The notes: generated by a model from the letters alone, not told the origin. A stretch of 64,000 bases of DNA from Photobacterium sp. TY1-4 (GCF_025398175.1 NZ_CP099734.1:558001-622000); one strand, 5' to 3'. Shown: positions 23,690 through 36,772, counted from the stretch's first letter. A program made the numbers and translations.

Positions 23690-26263
23690 ATGCGTCTTGA
23701 CCGATTTACTAGTAAATTCCAGATGGCAATCTCTGATGCTCAATCGTTAGCATTGGGGCGAGACCATCAGTATATCGAGCCGACTCACTTGATGTTGGCC
23801 TTACTGAACCAGGATGGCAGTACGATTCGACCGTTACTGACGATCCTGGATATTGATGTCTCCCAGCTTCGTTCCAGCCTGTCTGAGCAACTTGATCGCC
23901 TGCCGAAAGTGAGTGGCATCGGCGGAGATGTTCAGCTGTCTCATGGCATGGGCATGTTGCTGAACATGTGCGACAAGCTGGCGCAAAAACGCAAAGACAA
24001 ATTCATATCATCCGAGCTGTTTATTTTGGCGGCGGTGGATGACAAAGGTCCGTTGGGACAGTTGCTCAAGCAGATGGGCCTGACGGCAAATAAAGTTGAA
24101 AAAGCCATTGAGCAAGTGCGTGGTGGTCAGAACGTTGATGATCCGAATGCAGAAGACAATCGCCAGGCACTTGAGAAATATACCATTGACCTGACAGAGC
24201 GGGCCGAGCAGGGCAAGCTGGATCCGGTGATTGGCCGGGATGATGAGATCCGCCGCACCATCCAGGTGTTGCAGCGCCGGACCAAGAACAACCCGGTGCT
24301 GATCGGTGAGCCGGGTGTCGGGAAGACAGCCATCGTCGAAGGGTTGGCGCAGCGAATTGTCAACGGCGAGGTTCCGGAAGGGTTGCGTCACAAGCGGGTG
24401 CTGTCGCTGGATATGGGCGCCTTGATTGCCGGGGCCAAATATCGCGGCGAATTTGAAGAGCGCCTTAAAGCGGTGCTCAATGAACTGGCTCAGGAAGAAG
24501 GGAACGTGATCCTCTTTGTCGATGAGCTGCATACCATGGTCGGTGCCGGGAAAGGCGAAGGCGCCATGGATGCCGGGAATATGCTCAAGCCGGCCTTGGC
24601 GCGCGGTGAGTTGCATTGCGTCGGCGCTACGACGTTAGATGAATACCGTCAGTACGTTGAAAAAGATGCCGCACTTGAGCGCCGCTTCCAGAAAGTGCTG
24701 GTGGAAGAGCCGACAGTGGAAGATACCGTGGCGATCCTGCGAGGACTGAAAGAGCGCTATGAGCTGCACCACCATGTAGAAATTACGGACCCGGCAATCG
24801 TCGCCGCGGCCAGCCTGTCCCACCGTTATGTGTCGGATCGTCAGCTGCCGGACAAGGCGATTGACCTGATCGATGAGGCCGCGTCCAGTATCCGGATGCA
24901 AATTGATTCTAAGCCGGAGTCGCTCGATCGCCTCGAGCGCCGGATTGTTCAGCTCAAGATTGAACAGCAGGCGATGGAAAAAGAGAGCGATGAGGCCAGT
25001 AAGAAGCGCTTAAATGATTTGCGCGAAGAGCTGGACAGCAAAGAGCGTGAATATGCCGAACTGGAAGAGGTGTGGAATGCAGAAAAAGCAGCCCTCTCGG
25101 GGACGCAGCATATCAAGTCAGAGCTGGAGCAGGCACGGACAGATATGGAAGTGGCACGCCGTGCCGGGGATTTAAACCGGATGTCGGAATTGCAGTATGG
25201 CAAGATCCCGGCTTTGGAAAAACAGCTGGACTTGGCCACGCAGGCAGAGATGCAGGAGATGAGCCTGCTGAAGAACCGGGTCACTGATGCTGAAATCGCA
25301 GAAGTGCTGTCACGTCAGACCGGGATCCCGGTGGCGAAAATGCTCGAAGGGGAGCGGGAAAAACTGCTGCGCATGGAAGAGGCATTACACAAACGGGTGA
25401 TTGGCCAGAATGAAGCCGTGGATGCGGTGGCGAATGCGATTCGCCGTAGCCGGGCCGGGTTGTCGGATCCGAATCGTCCGATTGGCTCATTCCTGTTCCT
25501 CGGCCCGACCGGAGTCGGGAAAACCGAACTGTGTAAAACCCTGGCGAACTTTATGTTCGACAGTGATGACGCCATGGTCCGTATTGATATGTCGGAATTT
25601 ATGGAGAAACACTCGGTTGCTCGTCTGGTGGGGGCACCTCCGGGCTATGTCGGCTATGAGGAAGGGGGCTACCTGACTGAAGCGGTTCGCCGCAAGCCGT
25701 ACTCTGTGATTCTGCTTGATGAGGTGGAAAAAGCGCATCCGGATGTGTTCAACATTCTGCTTCAGGTGCTGGATGACGGTCGCCTGACCGATGGTCAGGG
25801 CAGAACGGTCGATTTTCGTAATGCTGTGGTGATCATGACCTCGAACCTGGGGTCGGATCGGATCCAGGAACACTTCGGTGAGTTGGATTATGACGGGATG
25901 AAGCAAACGGTGATGGATGTGGTCAACCATCATTTCCGCCCTGAGTTCATTAACCGGGTCGATGAAACCGTGGTCTTCCACCCTCTGGGCGAAGCGCATA
26001 TCAAGAATATCGCGTCAATCCAGATGGAGCGTTTGGTGAAACGTCTGCAAGAACGCGATTACCTGCTGGAGGTGAAGGACAGTGCGCTGGAGCTGATGGC
26101 TGAAGCAGGGTTTGATCCGGTATATGGTGCCCGTCCGCTGAAACGTGCGATTCAGCATTATCTGGAGAATCCGCTGGCGCAGGACATCCTGTCGGGCAAG
26201 TTTGAGCCGGGTAAGGCCATCGCGGTCTCGGCTGAAGACGGTAAGATTGTCGCGAAGCAGTGA
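23690..26263 (+). CDS. clpB: ATP-dependent disaggregase ClpB
   Basis: ClpB is the Hsp100 chaperone that pulls aggregated proteins through its central pore together with DnaK/DnaJ/GrpE. The 857-residue protein matches E. coli ClpB in length. It has the N-domain (1-145), the first AAA+ domain with Walker A GEPGVGKT (about residue 205), the long coiled-coil middle domain (about 410-525), and the second AAA+ domain with GPTGVGKT (about 605). ATG at 23690 after AGGGGG gives the conserved start MRLDRF. A heat-shock promoter precedes it and a terminator follows. Confidence 0.98.
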   Translation: MRLDRFTSKFQMAISDAQSLALGRDHQYIEPTHLMLALLNQDGSTIRPLLTILDIDVSQLRSSLSEQLDRLPKVSGIGGDVQLSHGMGMLLNMCDKLAQKRKDKFISSELFILAAVDDKGPLGQLLKQMGLTANKVEKAIEQVRGGQNVDDPNAEDNRQALEKYTIDLTERAEQGKLDPVIGRDDEIRRTIQVLQRRTKNNPVLIGEPGVGKTAIVEGLAQRIVNGEVPEGLRHKRVLSLDMGALIAGAKYRGEFEERLKAVLNELAQEEGNVILFVDELHTMVGAGKGEGAMDAGNMLKPALARGELHCVGATTLDEYRQYVEKDAALERRFQKVLVEEPTVEDTVAILRGLKERYELHHHVEITDPAIVAAASLSHRYVSDRQLPDKAIDLIDEAASSIRMQIDSKPESLDRLERRIVQLKIEQQAMEKESDEASKKRLNDLREELDSKEREYAELEEVWNAEKAALSGTQHIKSELEQARTDMEVARRAGDLNRMSELQYGKIPALEKQLDLATQAEMQEMSLLKNRVTDAEIAEVLSRQTGIPVAKMLEGEREKLLRMEEALHKRVIGQNEAVDAVANAIRRSRAGLSDPNRPIGSFLFLGPTGVGKTELCKTLANFMFDSDDAMVRIDMSEFMEKHSVARLVGAPPGYVGYEEGGYLTEAVRRKPYSVILLDEVEKAHPDVFNILLQVLDDGRLTDGQGRTVDFRNAVVIMTSNLGSDRIQEHFGELDYDGMKQTVMDVVNHHFRPEFINRVDETVVFHPLGEAHIKNIASIQMERLVKRLQERDYLLEVKDSALELMAEAGFDPVYGARPLKRAIQHYLENPLAQDILSGKFEPGKAIAVSAEDGKIVAKQ

Positions 26264-26289
26264 TGCGTGATTAAACTTCCCGGAAATCG

Positions 26290-26322
26290 AAAGCCCTCAC
26301 TTGAATAGAGTGGGGGCTTTTT
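26290..26322 (+). terminator. Terminator of clpB
   Basis: AAAGCCCTCAC pairs with GTGGGGGCTTT (one G-U pair) around a 9-nt loop, then TTTTTA. It lies 27 nt past the clpB stop. Confidence 0.85.
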
Positions 26323-26493
26323 ATATGAGAGATTTTTTCATGTAGGAGAGCTTTGGTCTGCCTTGTTTATATCTGAACATCTGAATTGCCGGCCAAGGGC
26401 AACATAAGTGGTGAAAAAACACACTCACAAATCACGCATTGGTCAATGTTTGGTCTCTTGGCCGTTTTTGGTGATTTTTTTCTAAAAAGCCTC

Positions 26494-26521
26494 TTGCCAA
26501 TGCGATCCAAGTCTCTATAAT
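26494..26521 (+). promoter_or_regulatory. rRNA operon P1 promoter
   Basis: TTGCCA (26494-26499), a 16-nt spacer and a perfect TATAAT (26516-26521) are followed by a GC-rich discriminator (GCCGCC). This is typical of growth-rate- and ppGpp-regulated rrn P1 promoters. An AT-rich stretch with T7 and A5 runs (26473-26488) sits where an UP element is expected. Confidence 0.85.
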
Positions 26522-26573
26522 GCCGCCTCACTGACACGGAATGTGGCGAGATAAGCCAGTGACGTGAAAGAAA

Positions 26574-26585
26574 AGTTCTTTAACA
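26574..26585 (+). promoter_or_regulatory. rrn leader boxA antitermination site
   Basis: GTTCTTTAACA within the 16S leader matches boxA (TGCTCTTTAACA) closely. NusB/NusE bind such sites to keep polymerase terminator-resistant through the rRNA genes. Confidence 0.75.
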
Positions 26586-26798
26586 ATTTGACCATGCAAT
26601 CTGTGTGGGCACTCGTGAAATGATAGTCAAAGCTTATTTGTCTTCGCTTTAAAAAGCGAAAGCAAACAGGTTATCAATGAACTGAGTGACCAATACGACA
26701 TAGCTTCGGCTATATCGGCACAGTCAATTCGTTTCGCTCATTCTTTACGAAGTAAAGAGGAGTTGAAACAATCAGTATTCATTGAGCCAAAAAATCTT

Positions 26799-28364
<1,566 letters not shown>

Positions 28365-28460
28365 ACGATATGACGCATTGTTTGATGCAGTGTCCACACA
28401 GATTGCTTGGTCGAAATAGAAAGAACATGTTTTTCTAAGTGCCCAAACTTAGAAACCAAA

Positions 28461-28536
28461 GTCCCATTCGTCTAGAGGCCTAGGACACCGCCCTTTCACG
28501 GCGGTAACAGGGGTTCGACTCCCCTATGGGACGCCA
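28461..28536 (+). tRNA. tRNA-Glu (anticodon TTC)
   Basis: 76 nt with encoded CCA; acceptor GTCCCAT / ATGGGAC, anticodon loop CTTTCAC, T-loop TTCGACT. It is the first tRNA of the 16S-23S spacer, and only one base separates it from tRNA-Lys. Confidence 0.97.
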
Positions 28537-28537
28537 C

Positions 28538-28613
28538 GGGTCGTTAGCTCAGTTGGTAGAGCAGTTGACTTTTAATCAATTGGTCGCAGGTTCGAATCCT
28601 GCACGACCCACCA
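28538..28613 (+). tRNA. tRNA-Lys (anticodon TTT)
   Basis: 76 nt with encoded CCA; acceptor GGGTCGT / ACGACCC, anticodon stem-loop TTGACTTTTAATCAA. It appears identical to the E. coli tRNA-Lys sequence as I remember it. Confidence 0.97.
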
Positions 28614-28679
28614 TCTTCTCCTCGAAGATGGCAGTTTTGATTTCACTTTTACAAAAGTGAAAACAAGCTGAAATACGGA

Positions 28680-28755
28680 GGGCGATTAGCTCAGTTGGGA
28701 GAGCACCTCCCTTACAAGGAGGGGGTCACTGGTTCGAGCCCGGTATCGCCCACCA
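28680..28755 (+). tRNA. tRNA-Val (anticodon TAC)
   Basis: 76 nt with encoded CCA; acceptor GGGCGAT / ATCGCCC, anticodon stem-loop CTCCCTTACAAGGAG. It follows tRNA-Lys after a 66-nt spacer containing a small CATCTTC / GAAGATG hairpin. Confidence 0.97.
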
Positions 28756-28846
28756 CTTTTCCTTTATGCTGCGTTATCGCATTTCTCGTTTAGCGAACTA
28801 AACGTCGAAATACGAGACCTTGCCTAAAGAAAAAGCACCACATGAT

Positions 28847-28922
<76 letters not shown>

Positions 28923-28983
28923 CTTTCTAAACACACTTACGAGTGTCGTTAGAAAGTGTCTGTCCCTTCGGGATAACAACACA

Positions 28984-28995
28984 TGCTCTTTAACA
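28984..28995 (+). promoter_or_regulatory. Spacer boxA before 23S rRNA
   Basis: TGCTCTTTAACA is an exact copy of the rrn boxA antitermination element, placed between tRNA-Ala and 23S as in other gammaproteobacteria. The rest of the spacer to 29215 contains inverted repeats that pair across 23S for RNase III processing. Confidence 0.85.
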
Positions 28996-29215
28996 ATCTG
29001 GAAAGCTGACTAGTAATTCGATTTTTAGGAATCGAAATTATTGTTTCTCGAAAGAGAAACGAGTTCTCAAGCAATACACATTCAAGTGTCTTGTGTAAGT
29101 TTGTCTTCACTTTTCAAAGTGAAGACAGACAAAGAGTCCGGCAAAACAAACTATTCCATCTTTTACTCAGATGGAAACCTTGGTTGTTTACCACACAGAC
29201 CCTTTGGGGTTGTAT

Positions 29216-32104
<2,889 letters not shown>

Positions 32105-32250
32105 ACAACACCCAAGGGGTTTTACGGACTCCATGAGCACTTGAATGAGTGTTTGAGATACTAGTTAACTTTTCCAGATTTAGTGTAGGGTCACATCGCT
32201 CCTTGCCATCCATGGCATCGCGATATTCGTGAATCCCTTCACGTCGAATT

Positions 32251-32370
32251 TGCTTGGCGACCATAGCGTTGCGGACCCACCTGATCCCATGCCGAACTCA
32301 GCAGTGAAACGCAGCAGCGCCGATGGTAGTGTGGGGCCTCCCCATGTGAGAGTAGGACATCGCCAGGCTT
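32251..32370 (+). rRNA. rrf: 5S ribosomal RNA
   Basis: 120 nt from TGCTTGGCGACC to GCCAGGCTT, with self-pairing ends and the conserved CCGAACTCAG loop. It is separated from 23S by a spacer of about 146 nt. Confidence 0.96.
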
Positions 32371-32382
32371 CCAATTTAGTGC

Positions 32383-32459
32383 GGAGTGGTAGTTCAGTTG
32401 GTTAGAATACCGGCCTGTCACGCCGGGGGTCGCGGGTTCGAGTCCCGTCCACTCCGCCA
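32383..32459 (+). tRNA. tRNA-Asp (anticodon GTC)
   Basis: 77 nt with encoded CCA; acceptor GGAGTGG / CCACTCC, anticodon stem-loop CCGGCCTGTCACGCCGG. It is the distal tRNA of the rRNA operon, 12 nt after 5S, and appears fully functional. Two degenerate copies follow. Confidence 0.96.
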
Positions 32460-32468
32460 ATCATTAAG

Positions 32469-32496
32469 TCCCTAGCAGAAATTCTGGGGATTTTTT
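32469..32496 (+). terminator. Terminator after tRNA-Asp (copy 1)
   Basis: TCCCTAGCA and TTCTGGGGA (one G-U pair and one mismatch) flank a GAAA tetraloop, followed by TTTTTT. It begins 10 nt after tRNA-Asp, so it is the likely end of the rRNA transcript. Confidence 0.8.
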
Positions 32497-32510
32497 GTAT
32501 GCGCAGTATA

Positions 32511-32602
32511 GATTGGTTGTTCAGTTAGTTTTTTACCTTGAAAGCAGCGGTCTGTCACGCTGCCGAAGGCAATCGCGGGTTCGAGTCCCGTCCGCTCCGC
32601 CA
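32511..32602 (+). pseudogene. Degenerate expanded tRNA-Asp-like copy 1
   Basis: The 92-nt element keeps the D-loop half GTTCAGTT, the anticodon-loop core CTGTCACG, the T-arm CGGGTTCGAGTCCCG and the 3' CCGCTCCGCCA. An extra TTTTTTACCTTGAAAG-type stretch splits the D arm from an enlarged anticodon stem (GCAGCG / CGCTGC). Acceptor pairing (GATTGG against CCGCTC) is broken. It is probably not a working tRNA. Confidence 0.7.
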
Positions 32603-32611
32603 ATCATTAAG

Positions 32612-32639
32612 TCCCTAGCAGCAATGCTGGGGATTTTTT
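32612..32639 (+). terminator. Terminator copy 2
   Basis: TCCCTAGCA and TGCTGGGGA (one G-U pair) flank a GCAA tetraloop, followed by TTTTTT. Relative to copy 1, two base changes improve the stem and keep a GNRA loop. Confidence 0.82.
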
Positions 32640-32653
32640 GTATGTGCAGTATA

Positions 32654-32765
32654 GAGCGGTTGTTCAGTTGGTTAGTTTTTTACCTTGAAAGCAGCGGCCT
32701 GTCACGCTGCCGAAGGCAATCGCGGGTTCGAGTCCCGCCGGAATGCCGGCCCAGCCGCTCCGCCA
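32654..32765 (+). pseudogene. Degenerate expanded tRNA-Asp-like copy 2
   Basis: The 112-nt element resembles copy 1, but its acceptor ends GAGCGG / CCGCTC pair perfectly and the D-loop (GTTCAGTTGGTTAG) is intact. It has the same insertion between D and anticodon arms. A further 16-nt insertion between T arm and acceptor contains a small hairpin (GCCGG-AATG-CCGGC). It still ends in CCA. Function unknown. Confidence 0.7.
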
Positions 32766-32940
32766 TTCTTTAAAAATCCCAGAATAGGCGTCCCCGACGA
32801 AAGACTGGGCTTTTTGCTATTTGTTTCCCTGGATTGTCATACCCGTTTACAACTCTTTGCGCTGGCGCTGCAATTGGGACTTGTGGTGGCCTTAGCGATT
32901 GTGAGAGGGTATGGCCACAAACCGGAATGGATAACATCTC

Positions 32941-33240
32941 ATGAAATTCTTTGTTGAACGTACTGAAACCGAGCAAGCAATTCAGATTGTGCTGAAGCCT
33001 CACTCTTTGTATCTCATGCTACTGATGCTCGGTGGTTGGTTGCTGAACGATCTGGTGATGCAGTCGACCCCGATTGCCCAGGTGATCATGCCGATCTTTA
33101 TCGTCTTTATGGTGATCCGCTTTTTCTCGCTGATCCGGATCCAGAAAGAAGTGTTGGTAGCGATGAAGCAAAATAAGGTCACGACGACCGGGAGTAAATT
33201 CTCCTTCTCCAAGCCTTTCACGTATACCATCAATAAGTAA
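32941..33240 (+). CDS. Two-helix membrane protein of unknown function
   Basis: I do not recognise this family. The 99-residue product has a short polar N-terminus (MKFFVERTETEQAIQIV), two adjacent hydrophobic helices (about 21-40 and 46-65: YLMLLMLGGWLLNDLV and IAQVIMPIFIVFMVIRFFSL), and a basic, Ser/Thr-rich tail that would face the cytoplasm. It is the first protein gene after the rRNA operon and stands alone, followed by a weak hairpin. Composition and start (ATG, GGA upstream) support coding. Confidence 0.68.
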   Translation: MKFFVERTETEQAIQIVLKPHSLYLMLLMLGGWLLNDLVMQSTPIAQVIMPIFIVFMVIRFFSLIRIQKEVLVAMKQNKVTTTGSKFSFSKPFTYTINK

Positions 33241-33256
33241 TCCCACAGTTGTGATG

Positions 33257-33280
33257 CCGCCCAAATACCGGGCGGTTCCC
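33257..33280 (+). terminator. Weak terminator-like hairpin
   Basis: CCGCCC / GGGCGG with a 7-nt loop is followed by TTCCCATTCTTTCC, 16 nt past the preceding stop codon. The T-tract is interrupted. Confidence 0.4.
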
Positions 33281-33401
33281 ATTCTTTCCTGTTAAGAAAT
33301 AATCTCTGTAGAATACGCTGCTTCTTGTTTGCCGATTGTTATGGATAATAAATAGATCGCCCGCGTCCGGGCAGTTGAATCAAGAAGATCACAGGAGCGA
33401 T

Positions 33402-34607
33402 ATGGACAGATTTCACTGGAAACCCTTGCTGTTGGCATGTTTGATTGTCAGCATCGGTCAGCTGAGCCTCGGATTGATCTTTCCGTCATTGCCCTGGATC
33501 GCGCAGGATCTTGGGATCAGTGCCGATCAGGCTCAGTATCTGGTTTCCGGTTATTTGCTCGGATTCGGCGGCTCTCAGTTGATCTACGGGCCGCTGTCAG
33601 ATGTGATTGGCCGTCGGCCGGTGTTGCTGTCCGGTTTATTGATCGCCATGGCCGGCTTATTGATTGCGGTGTTTCAGGCGGATTCGTTTACCTGGCTGCT
33701 GGTCGGTCGCTGTATTCAGGGGCTGGGCGCCGGGAGTGTGTCCGTGTTGGCCCGTGCGACAATCCGCGACAGTTACCTGAGTCACCACCTGGTGAAAGCC
33801 ATGAGCTGGGTGGCCATTGTGGCGGCATTCACCCCGATTATTGCGCCCGTGCTGGGCGGATTAATCAACCACTATGCCGGTTGGCTGGCGGTTTTTGGAT
33901 TACTGCTGGGATATGTTGCGGTGATCTGGTTGCTGATGGCGATGACGTTTAAAGAAACCTTGGTCAAACCGGTCCAGTCGCACTCGGTCGGGCAGTTGAT
34001 GATGTCTTATGGGTCGCTGTTGCGTGAGCGCCATTTTTTGATTTTTGCCGGAATTGGTTGGCTGAATTTTGCCTTGGTTGTGCTGGCGATCTCGCTGCTG
34101 CCGTTTATCATGCAAGTGCAAATCGGGATGCCCTCCGATGAATATGCGCTGTGGGCGATGGTGCCGGCAATCGGGTTTCTCTCCGGTGGTTTACTGTGCC
34201 AACGGCTGAGTCCGAAGTTTGGGGCTCACCGGATGCTCCTCATCGCCCCTTTTCTGCAATTGACCGCGGGCCTGATCCTGATGGTATCGCCGCTGGTGCC
34301 GACATGGATGATCGCCGGCCACTTTTTTCTGGCGATGGCCAATGGTCTGGCGTTTCCCTGTGCCCAGTCATTGCTGTTGGTGCCGTACCGCGAACGATCC
34401 GGCACTGTGTCGGCACTTTCCGGCGCCTGCCAGATGATGTTTGCTTCCTTGGCCAGTAGTCTGTTGTTGAAGGCCGGGATCCAGCAACCGGCACAGTTGG
34501 GTGGGGTGATCCTGATGGCAGCCTTGACCGGCTTGCTTCTGGTCACGCTGGGGACCCGCAGTTCCAGCGGACAACAGGCGGTTGCCTCGCTGAGTGAAGT
34601 CCGGTAA
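33402..34607 (+). CDS. MFS multidrug efflux transporter, Bcr/CflA-like
   Basis: The 401-residue protein has twelve predicted membrane helices. Motif A appears as GPLSDVIGRRPVLL between helices 2 and 3. RCIQGLGAGSVSVLARATIRD lies in helices 4-5, and APVLGGLI is motif C typical of drug-H+ antiporters. The overall pattern is that of the Bcr/CflA/EmrD 12-helix family in the inner membrane; the substrate is unknown. The start is ATG 33402 after CAGGAGCG; the frame's extra upstream 22 codons have no ribosome-binding site. It stands alone on the plus strand. Confidence 0.85.
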   Translation: MDRFHWKPLLLACLIVSIGQLSLGLIFPSLPWIAQDLGISADQAQYLVSGYLLGFGGSQLIYGPLSDVIGRRPVLLSGLLIAMAGLLIAVFQADSFTWLLVGRCIQGLGAGSVSVLARATIRDSYLSHHLVKAMSWVAIVAAFTPIIAPVLGGLINHYAGWLAVFGLLLGYVAVIWLLMAMTFKETLVKPVQSHSVGQLMMSYGSLLRERHFLIFAGIGWLNFALVVLAISLLPFIMQVQIGMPSDEYALWAMVPAIGFLSGGLLCQRLSPKFGAHRMLLIAPFLQLTAGLILMVSPLVPTWMIAGHFFLAMANGLAFPCAQSLLLVPYRERSGTVSALSGACQMMFASLASSLLLKAGIQQPAQLGGVILMAALTGLLLVTLGTRSSSGQQAVASLSEVR

Positions 34608-34666
34608 TGGCGAACAAGTTGAACCATAATTAAGACTGCTGAAGTGAATCTGTAATAGGCGATAAG

Positions 34667-34993
34667 ATGTTCAAGCACAGTCTTTTAGTAGCCGGGCTCC
34701 TGTTGGCGGCCTGTGTCACCCCCTATGAAGCAGAGTTGTCACAGAAGGATGCATGGGAGCAGTTGGGGGCTTATCACGGCAAGCAGGGTTACCTGGAGTG
34801 GGATGAAAAGCGGCTCGGTAAACAGGGCGCGATGACGGAAACGGACTACGAAGAATATCGAGCCGGCTATTTGCGGGGACGGTATGAGTATTGCAGTGAC
34901 AAGAAACAAGTCACCACGGTGGTGAACCCCGGTTATCCGGATGATTGCAAGCCGCACCAGGGCAGTTATGGTTTAGTAGAGCGTGGCTACTAG
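34667..34993 (+). CDS. DUF2799 lipoprotein
   Basis: The 108-residue protein has signal peptide MFKHSLLVAGLLLAAC with lipobox LLAAC (Cys16). The mature part shows the DUF2799 pattern WEQLGAYHGKQG, then DYEEYRAGYLRGRYEYC, closely parallel to the one encoded at 12827-13219 (WYQLG..QG..G and DYPAYRRGYQKGLASYC). Function unknown; probably outer-membrane anchored. It is followed by a bidirectional terminator and is convergent with dapD. Confidence 0.78.
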   Translation: MFKHSLLVAGLLLAACVTPYEAELSQKDAWEQLGAYHGKQGYLEWDEKRLGKQGAMTETDYEEYRAGYLRGRYEYCSDKKQVTTVVNPGYPDDCKPHQGSYGLVERGY

Positions 34994-35023
34994 CGTTTGA
35001 GTTAATCCTGTCATCCGGGCATC

Positions 35024-35049
35024 AAAAAGGCTGCAAACGCAGCCTTTTT
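35024..35049. terminator. Bidirectional terminator between DUF2799 gene and dapD
   Basis: An 11-bp perfect stem (AAAAAGGCTGC / GCAGCCTTTTT) with loop AAAC has T-runs in both orientations. Confidence 0.93.
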
Positions 35050-35070
35050 CGTCATTTAAGCTTGGGATTA

Positions 35071-36102
35071 TTAGTTGTTGCTGTGCAGCTCGCTGTTCAG
35101 TTCTACAGCCGTCTTGTTGGTCAGGCACTCGATTTGGCCGGTGACGGAGTTGCGACGGAACAGCAGATCGGATTTTCCGGCCAGATCGCGGGCTTTCACC
35201 ACTTCCACTTCTTGACCGTTTGCATCAAGCATACGGATTTTTGAGCCTGCTGTGACGTACAGGCCGGACTCGATGGTGCAGCGATCACCCAGCGGGAAGC
35301 CAAGACCGGCGTTGGCACCCAGCAGGCTGTTCTCACCGATTGAAACCACGACTTTACCGCCACCGCTCAGGGTCCCCATGATGGAGGCGCCGCCGCCGAT
35401 ATCTGAGCCTTCACCAACCATGACACCGGCAGAAATACGACCTTCCACCATACTCACACCAGCAGTACCGGCATTGAAGTTGATAAAGCCTTCGTGCATG
35501 ACAGTCGTGCCTTCACCCACGTGGGCACCCAGACGAACACGTGACGTATCAGCAATGCGCACCCCGGCAGGAACCACGTAATCCACCATTTTCGGGAATT
35601 TGTCGACACAATCGACGGTCAGGGTTTCGCCGTTCAGGCGCGCTTCGATCTGGCGTTCTTCCAGCTCCGGCAGGTCGATCGGGCCTTGGTTGGTCCAAGC
35701 GATGTTATGCAGCAGGCCGAAAATACCGTCCAGCACCACACCGTGTGGCTTCACCAGGCGGTGCGAGATCAGTTGGAGTTTCAGGAAACCTTCGGCAACG
35801 GACGTCGGCGCAGCATCGCTCGCCAGCACAACAATCACCAGTGGCTGCGAAGACAGGGATGCTTTGGCGGCAAACTGGGCGCTTTTCTCCTCACCGGCGG
35901 TGTTGAACGCAGTCGCTAATGCTGCACATTGGGCCGGGGTGACTTCAATGGCCTGGTTGCCTTCTTTGTAGTCGATGACATCTGCAATCGCTGAAACCAG
36001 CGCATCAGACGGGTTCAGGACAGGTGCCGGAAAGAAAGCTTCAATGATTTTGTTATCGCGGTTTTTGGTTGCAGTACCAAGGGCGAGGGCAAAGCTGGCC
36101 AT
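35071..36102 (-). CDS. dapD: 2,3,4,5-tetrahydropyridine-2,6-dicarboxylate N-succinyltransferase
   Basis: DapD transfers succinate from succinyl-CoA to tetrahydrodipicolinate in the lysine/diaminopimelate pathway. This is the long type (343 residues) found in Vibrio and Pseudomonas rather than the 274-residue E. coli type. The C-terminal half (about 185-310) is a left-handed beta-helix of hexapeptide repeats: VRLGAHVGEGTTVMHEGF, then GRISAGVMVGEGSDIGGGASIMG. It stands alone on the minus strand. About 220 nt of upstream sequence holds no obvious riboswitch. Confidence 0.95.
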   Translation of the reverse strand: MASFALALGTATKNRDNKIIEAFFPAPVLNPSDALVSAIADVIDYKEGNQAIEVTPAQCAALATAFNTAGEEKSAQFAAKASLSSQPLVIVVLASDAAPTSVAEGFLKLQLISHRLVKPHGVVLDGIFGLLHNIAWTNQGPIDLPELEERQIEARLNGETLTVDCVDKFPKMVDYVVPAGVRIADTSRVRLGAHVGEGTTVMHEGFINFNAGTAGVSMVEGRISAGVMVGEGSDIGGGASIMGTLSGGGKVVVSIGENSLLGANAGLGFPLGDRCTIESGLYVTAGSKIRMLDANGQEVEVVKARDLAGKSDLLFRRNSVTGQIECLTNKTAVELNSELHSNN

Positions 36103-36323
36103 GATTGAATGTTCTCCATGTCAAAATGATTGAGCTGTGCAGTTGAGACGAGTGGTTTGTCTATGCAGCTCATCGTGAATAAACCCATCATAATGACACT
36201 TGGCGCGATATTGAAGGGGGAGCGGGTAATTGAATGAAAATTGGTGGCAGATTGATGCGGATCGCACCGGGAACTGAGGTGAGGTTTGAGAAAGTAATCA
36301 GATTGAATTGGTTTTTATGCACA

Positions 36324-36350
36324 AATAAACCTCCGTAAAGGAGGTTTATT
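36324..36350 (-). terminator. Terminator of yebG
   Basis: An 11-bp perfect stem (AATAAACCTCC / GGAGGTTTATT) with a 5-nt loop, 29 nt after the yebG stop on the minus strand. The following sequence TGTGCATAAAAAC is only weakly U-rich. Confidence 0.65.
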
Positions 36351-36378
36351 CAAAAGAATGCGTTAAAGCTGAGCGGAC

Positions 36379-36690
36379 TCAGGCAGCATCTTGCGCGGAT
36401 TCTGATACTTCGTCAGCGCTGGCTTCAACCGACTTGGCCGGTTTCTTTTTCGGGGCCGGTTTTTTCTTGGCACCCAGTGCGATCAGCACGTCTTCACGCT
36501 TTTGCGCCAGGAACATTGATAGTTCTTCTTGCTTGGCTTCGTCTTCGAACAGCTCACTTTCACTCAGTAAAGCAAACATCTCGTCAGCCATATCCAGCAT
36601 TTTGTCGTATGCGTCGGCTTCGGACTTAGAGGTGAAAGTCATCTTTTCTTCTCCGTTGCGCTCAACCACATATTTGACGATAACAGCCAT
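36379..36690 (-). CDS. yebG: YebG family SOS-induced protein
   Basis: The 103-residue protein starts MAVIVKYVVERNGEEKMTFTS, matching E. coli YebG (MAVEVKYVV..GEEKMSFTSKKEADAYDKMLD) through the first 35 residues. The C-terminal third is Lys/Pro/Ala-rich (KKKPAPKKKPAK) and ends acidic, unlike E. coli. YebG is induced by DNA damage under LexA; its molecular job is unknown. ATG at 36690 follows GAGAGGG. A near-perfect LexA box lies 24 nt upstream and is shared with the divergent glycosylase gene. Confidence 0.9.
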   Translation of the reverse strand: MAVIVKYVVERNGEEKMTFTSKSEADAYDKMLDMADEMFALLSESELFEDEAKQEELSMFLAQKREDVLIALGAKKKPAPKKKPAKSVEASADEVSESAQDAA

Positions 36691-36713
36691 GGTCACCCTC
36701 TCCGAAATTGATT

Positions 36714-36733
36714 TACTGGCTGTTTATACAGTA
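36714..36733. promoter_or_regulatory. LexA (SOS) box shared by yebG and the divergent glycosylase gene
   Basis: TACTG-N10-CAGTA is a full match to the outer palindrome of the LexA consensus (TACTG-TATATATATA-CAGTA). The centre (GCTGTTTATA) is AT-rich on one side. The box sits between the two divergent start codons, 24 nt from yebG and 39 nt from the other gene. Confidence 0.88.
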
Positions 36734-36772
36734 GCATGGTAGCTATTGTCCAGAGGGAAGCGAATTAATGTG

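Larger units (their letters stand above)
32454..32765 (+). repeat. Tandem repeat derived from tRNA-Asp 3' half plus terminator (143-bp period)
   Basis: The block running from CCGCCAATCATTAAG through a terminator, GTATG(C/T)GCAGTATAGA and a tRNA-Asp-like sequence to the next CCGCCA starts at 32454 and again at 32597. The second copy carries 4 extra nt in the D region and a 16-nt insertion near its 3' end. The copies otherwise differ at only a few positions. Confidence 0.85.

Noticed and set aside
32511..32765. Calling the two tRNA-Asp-like elements functional tRNAs
   Set aside because: The D-stem and anticodon junction are disrupted by insertions. Copy 1 has lost acceptor pairing and copy 2 carries a 16-nt insertion between T arm and acceptor.
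36103..36323. Lysine riboswitch upstream of dapD
   Set aside because: No lysine riboswitch core motifs could be seen in the 220-nt upstream region.
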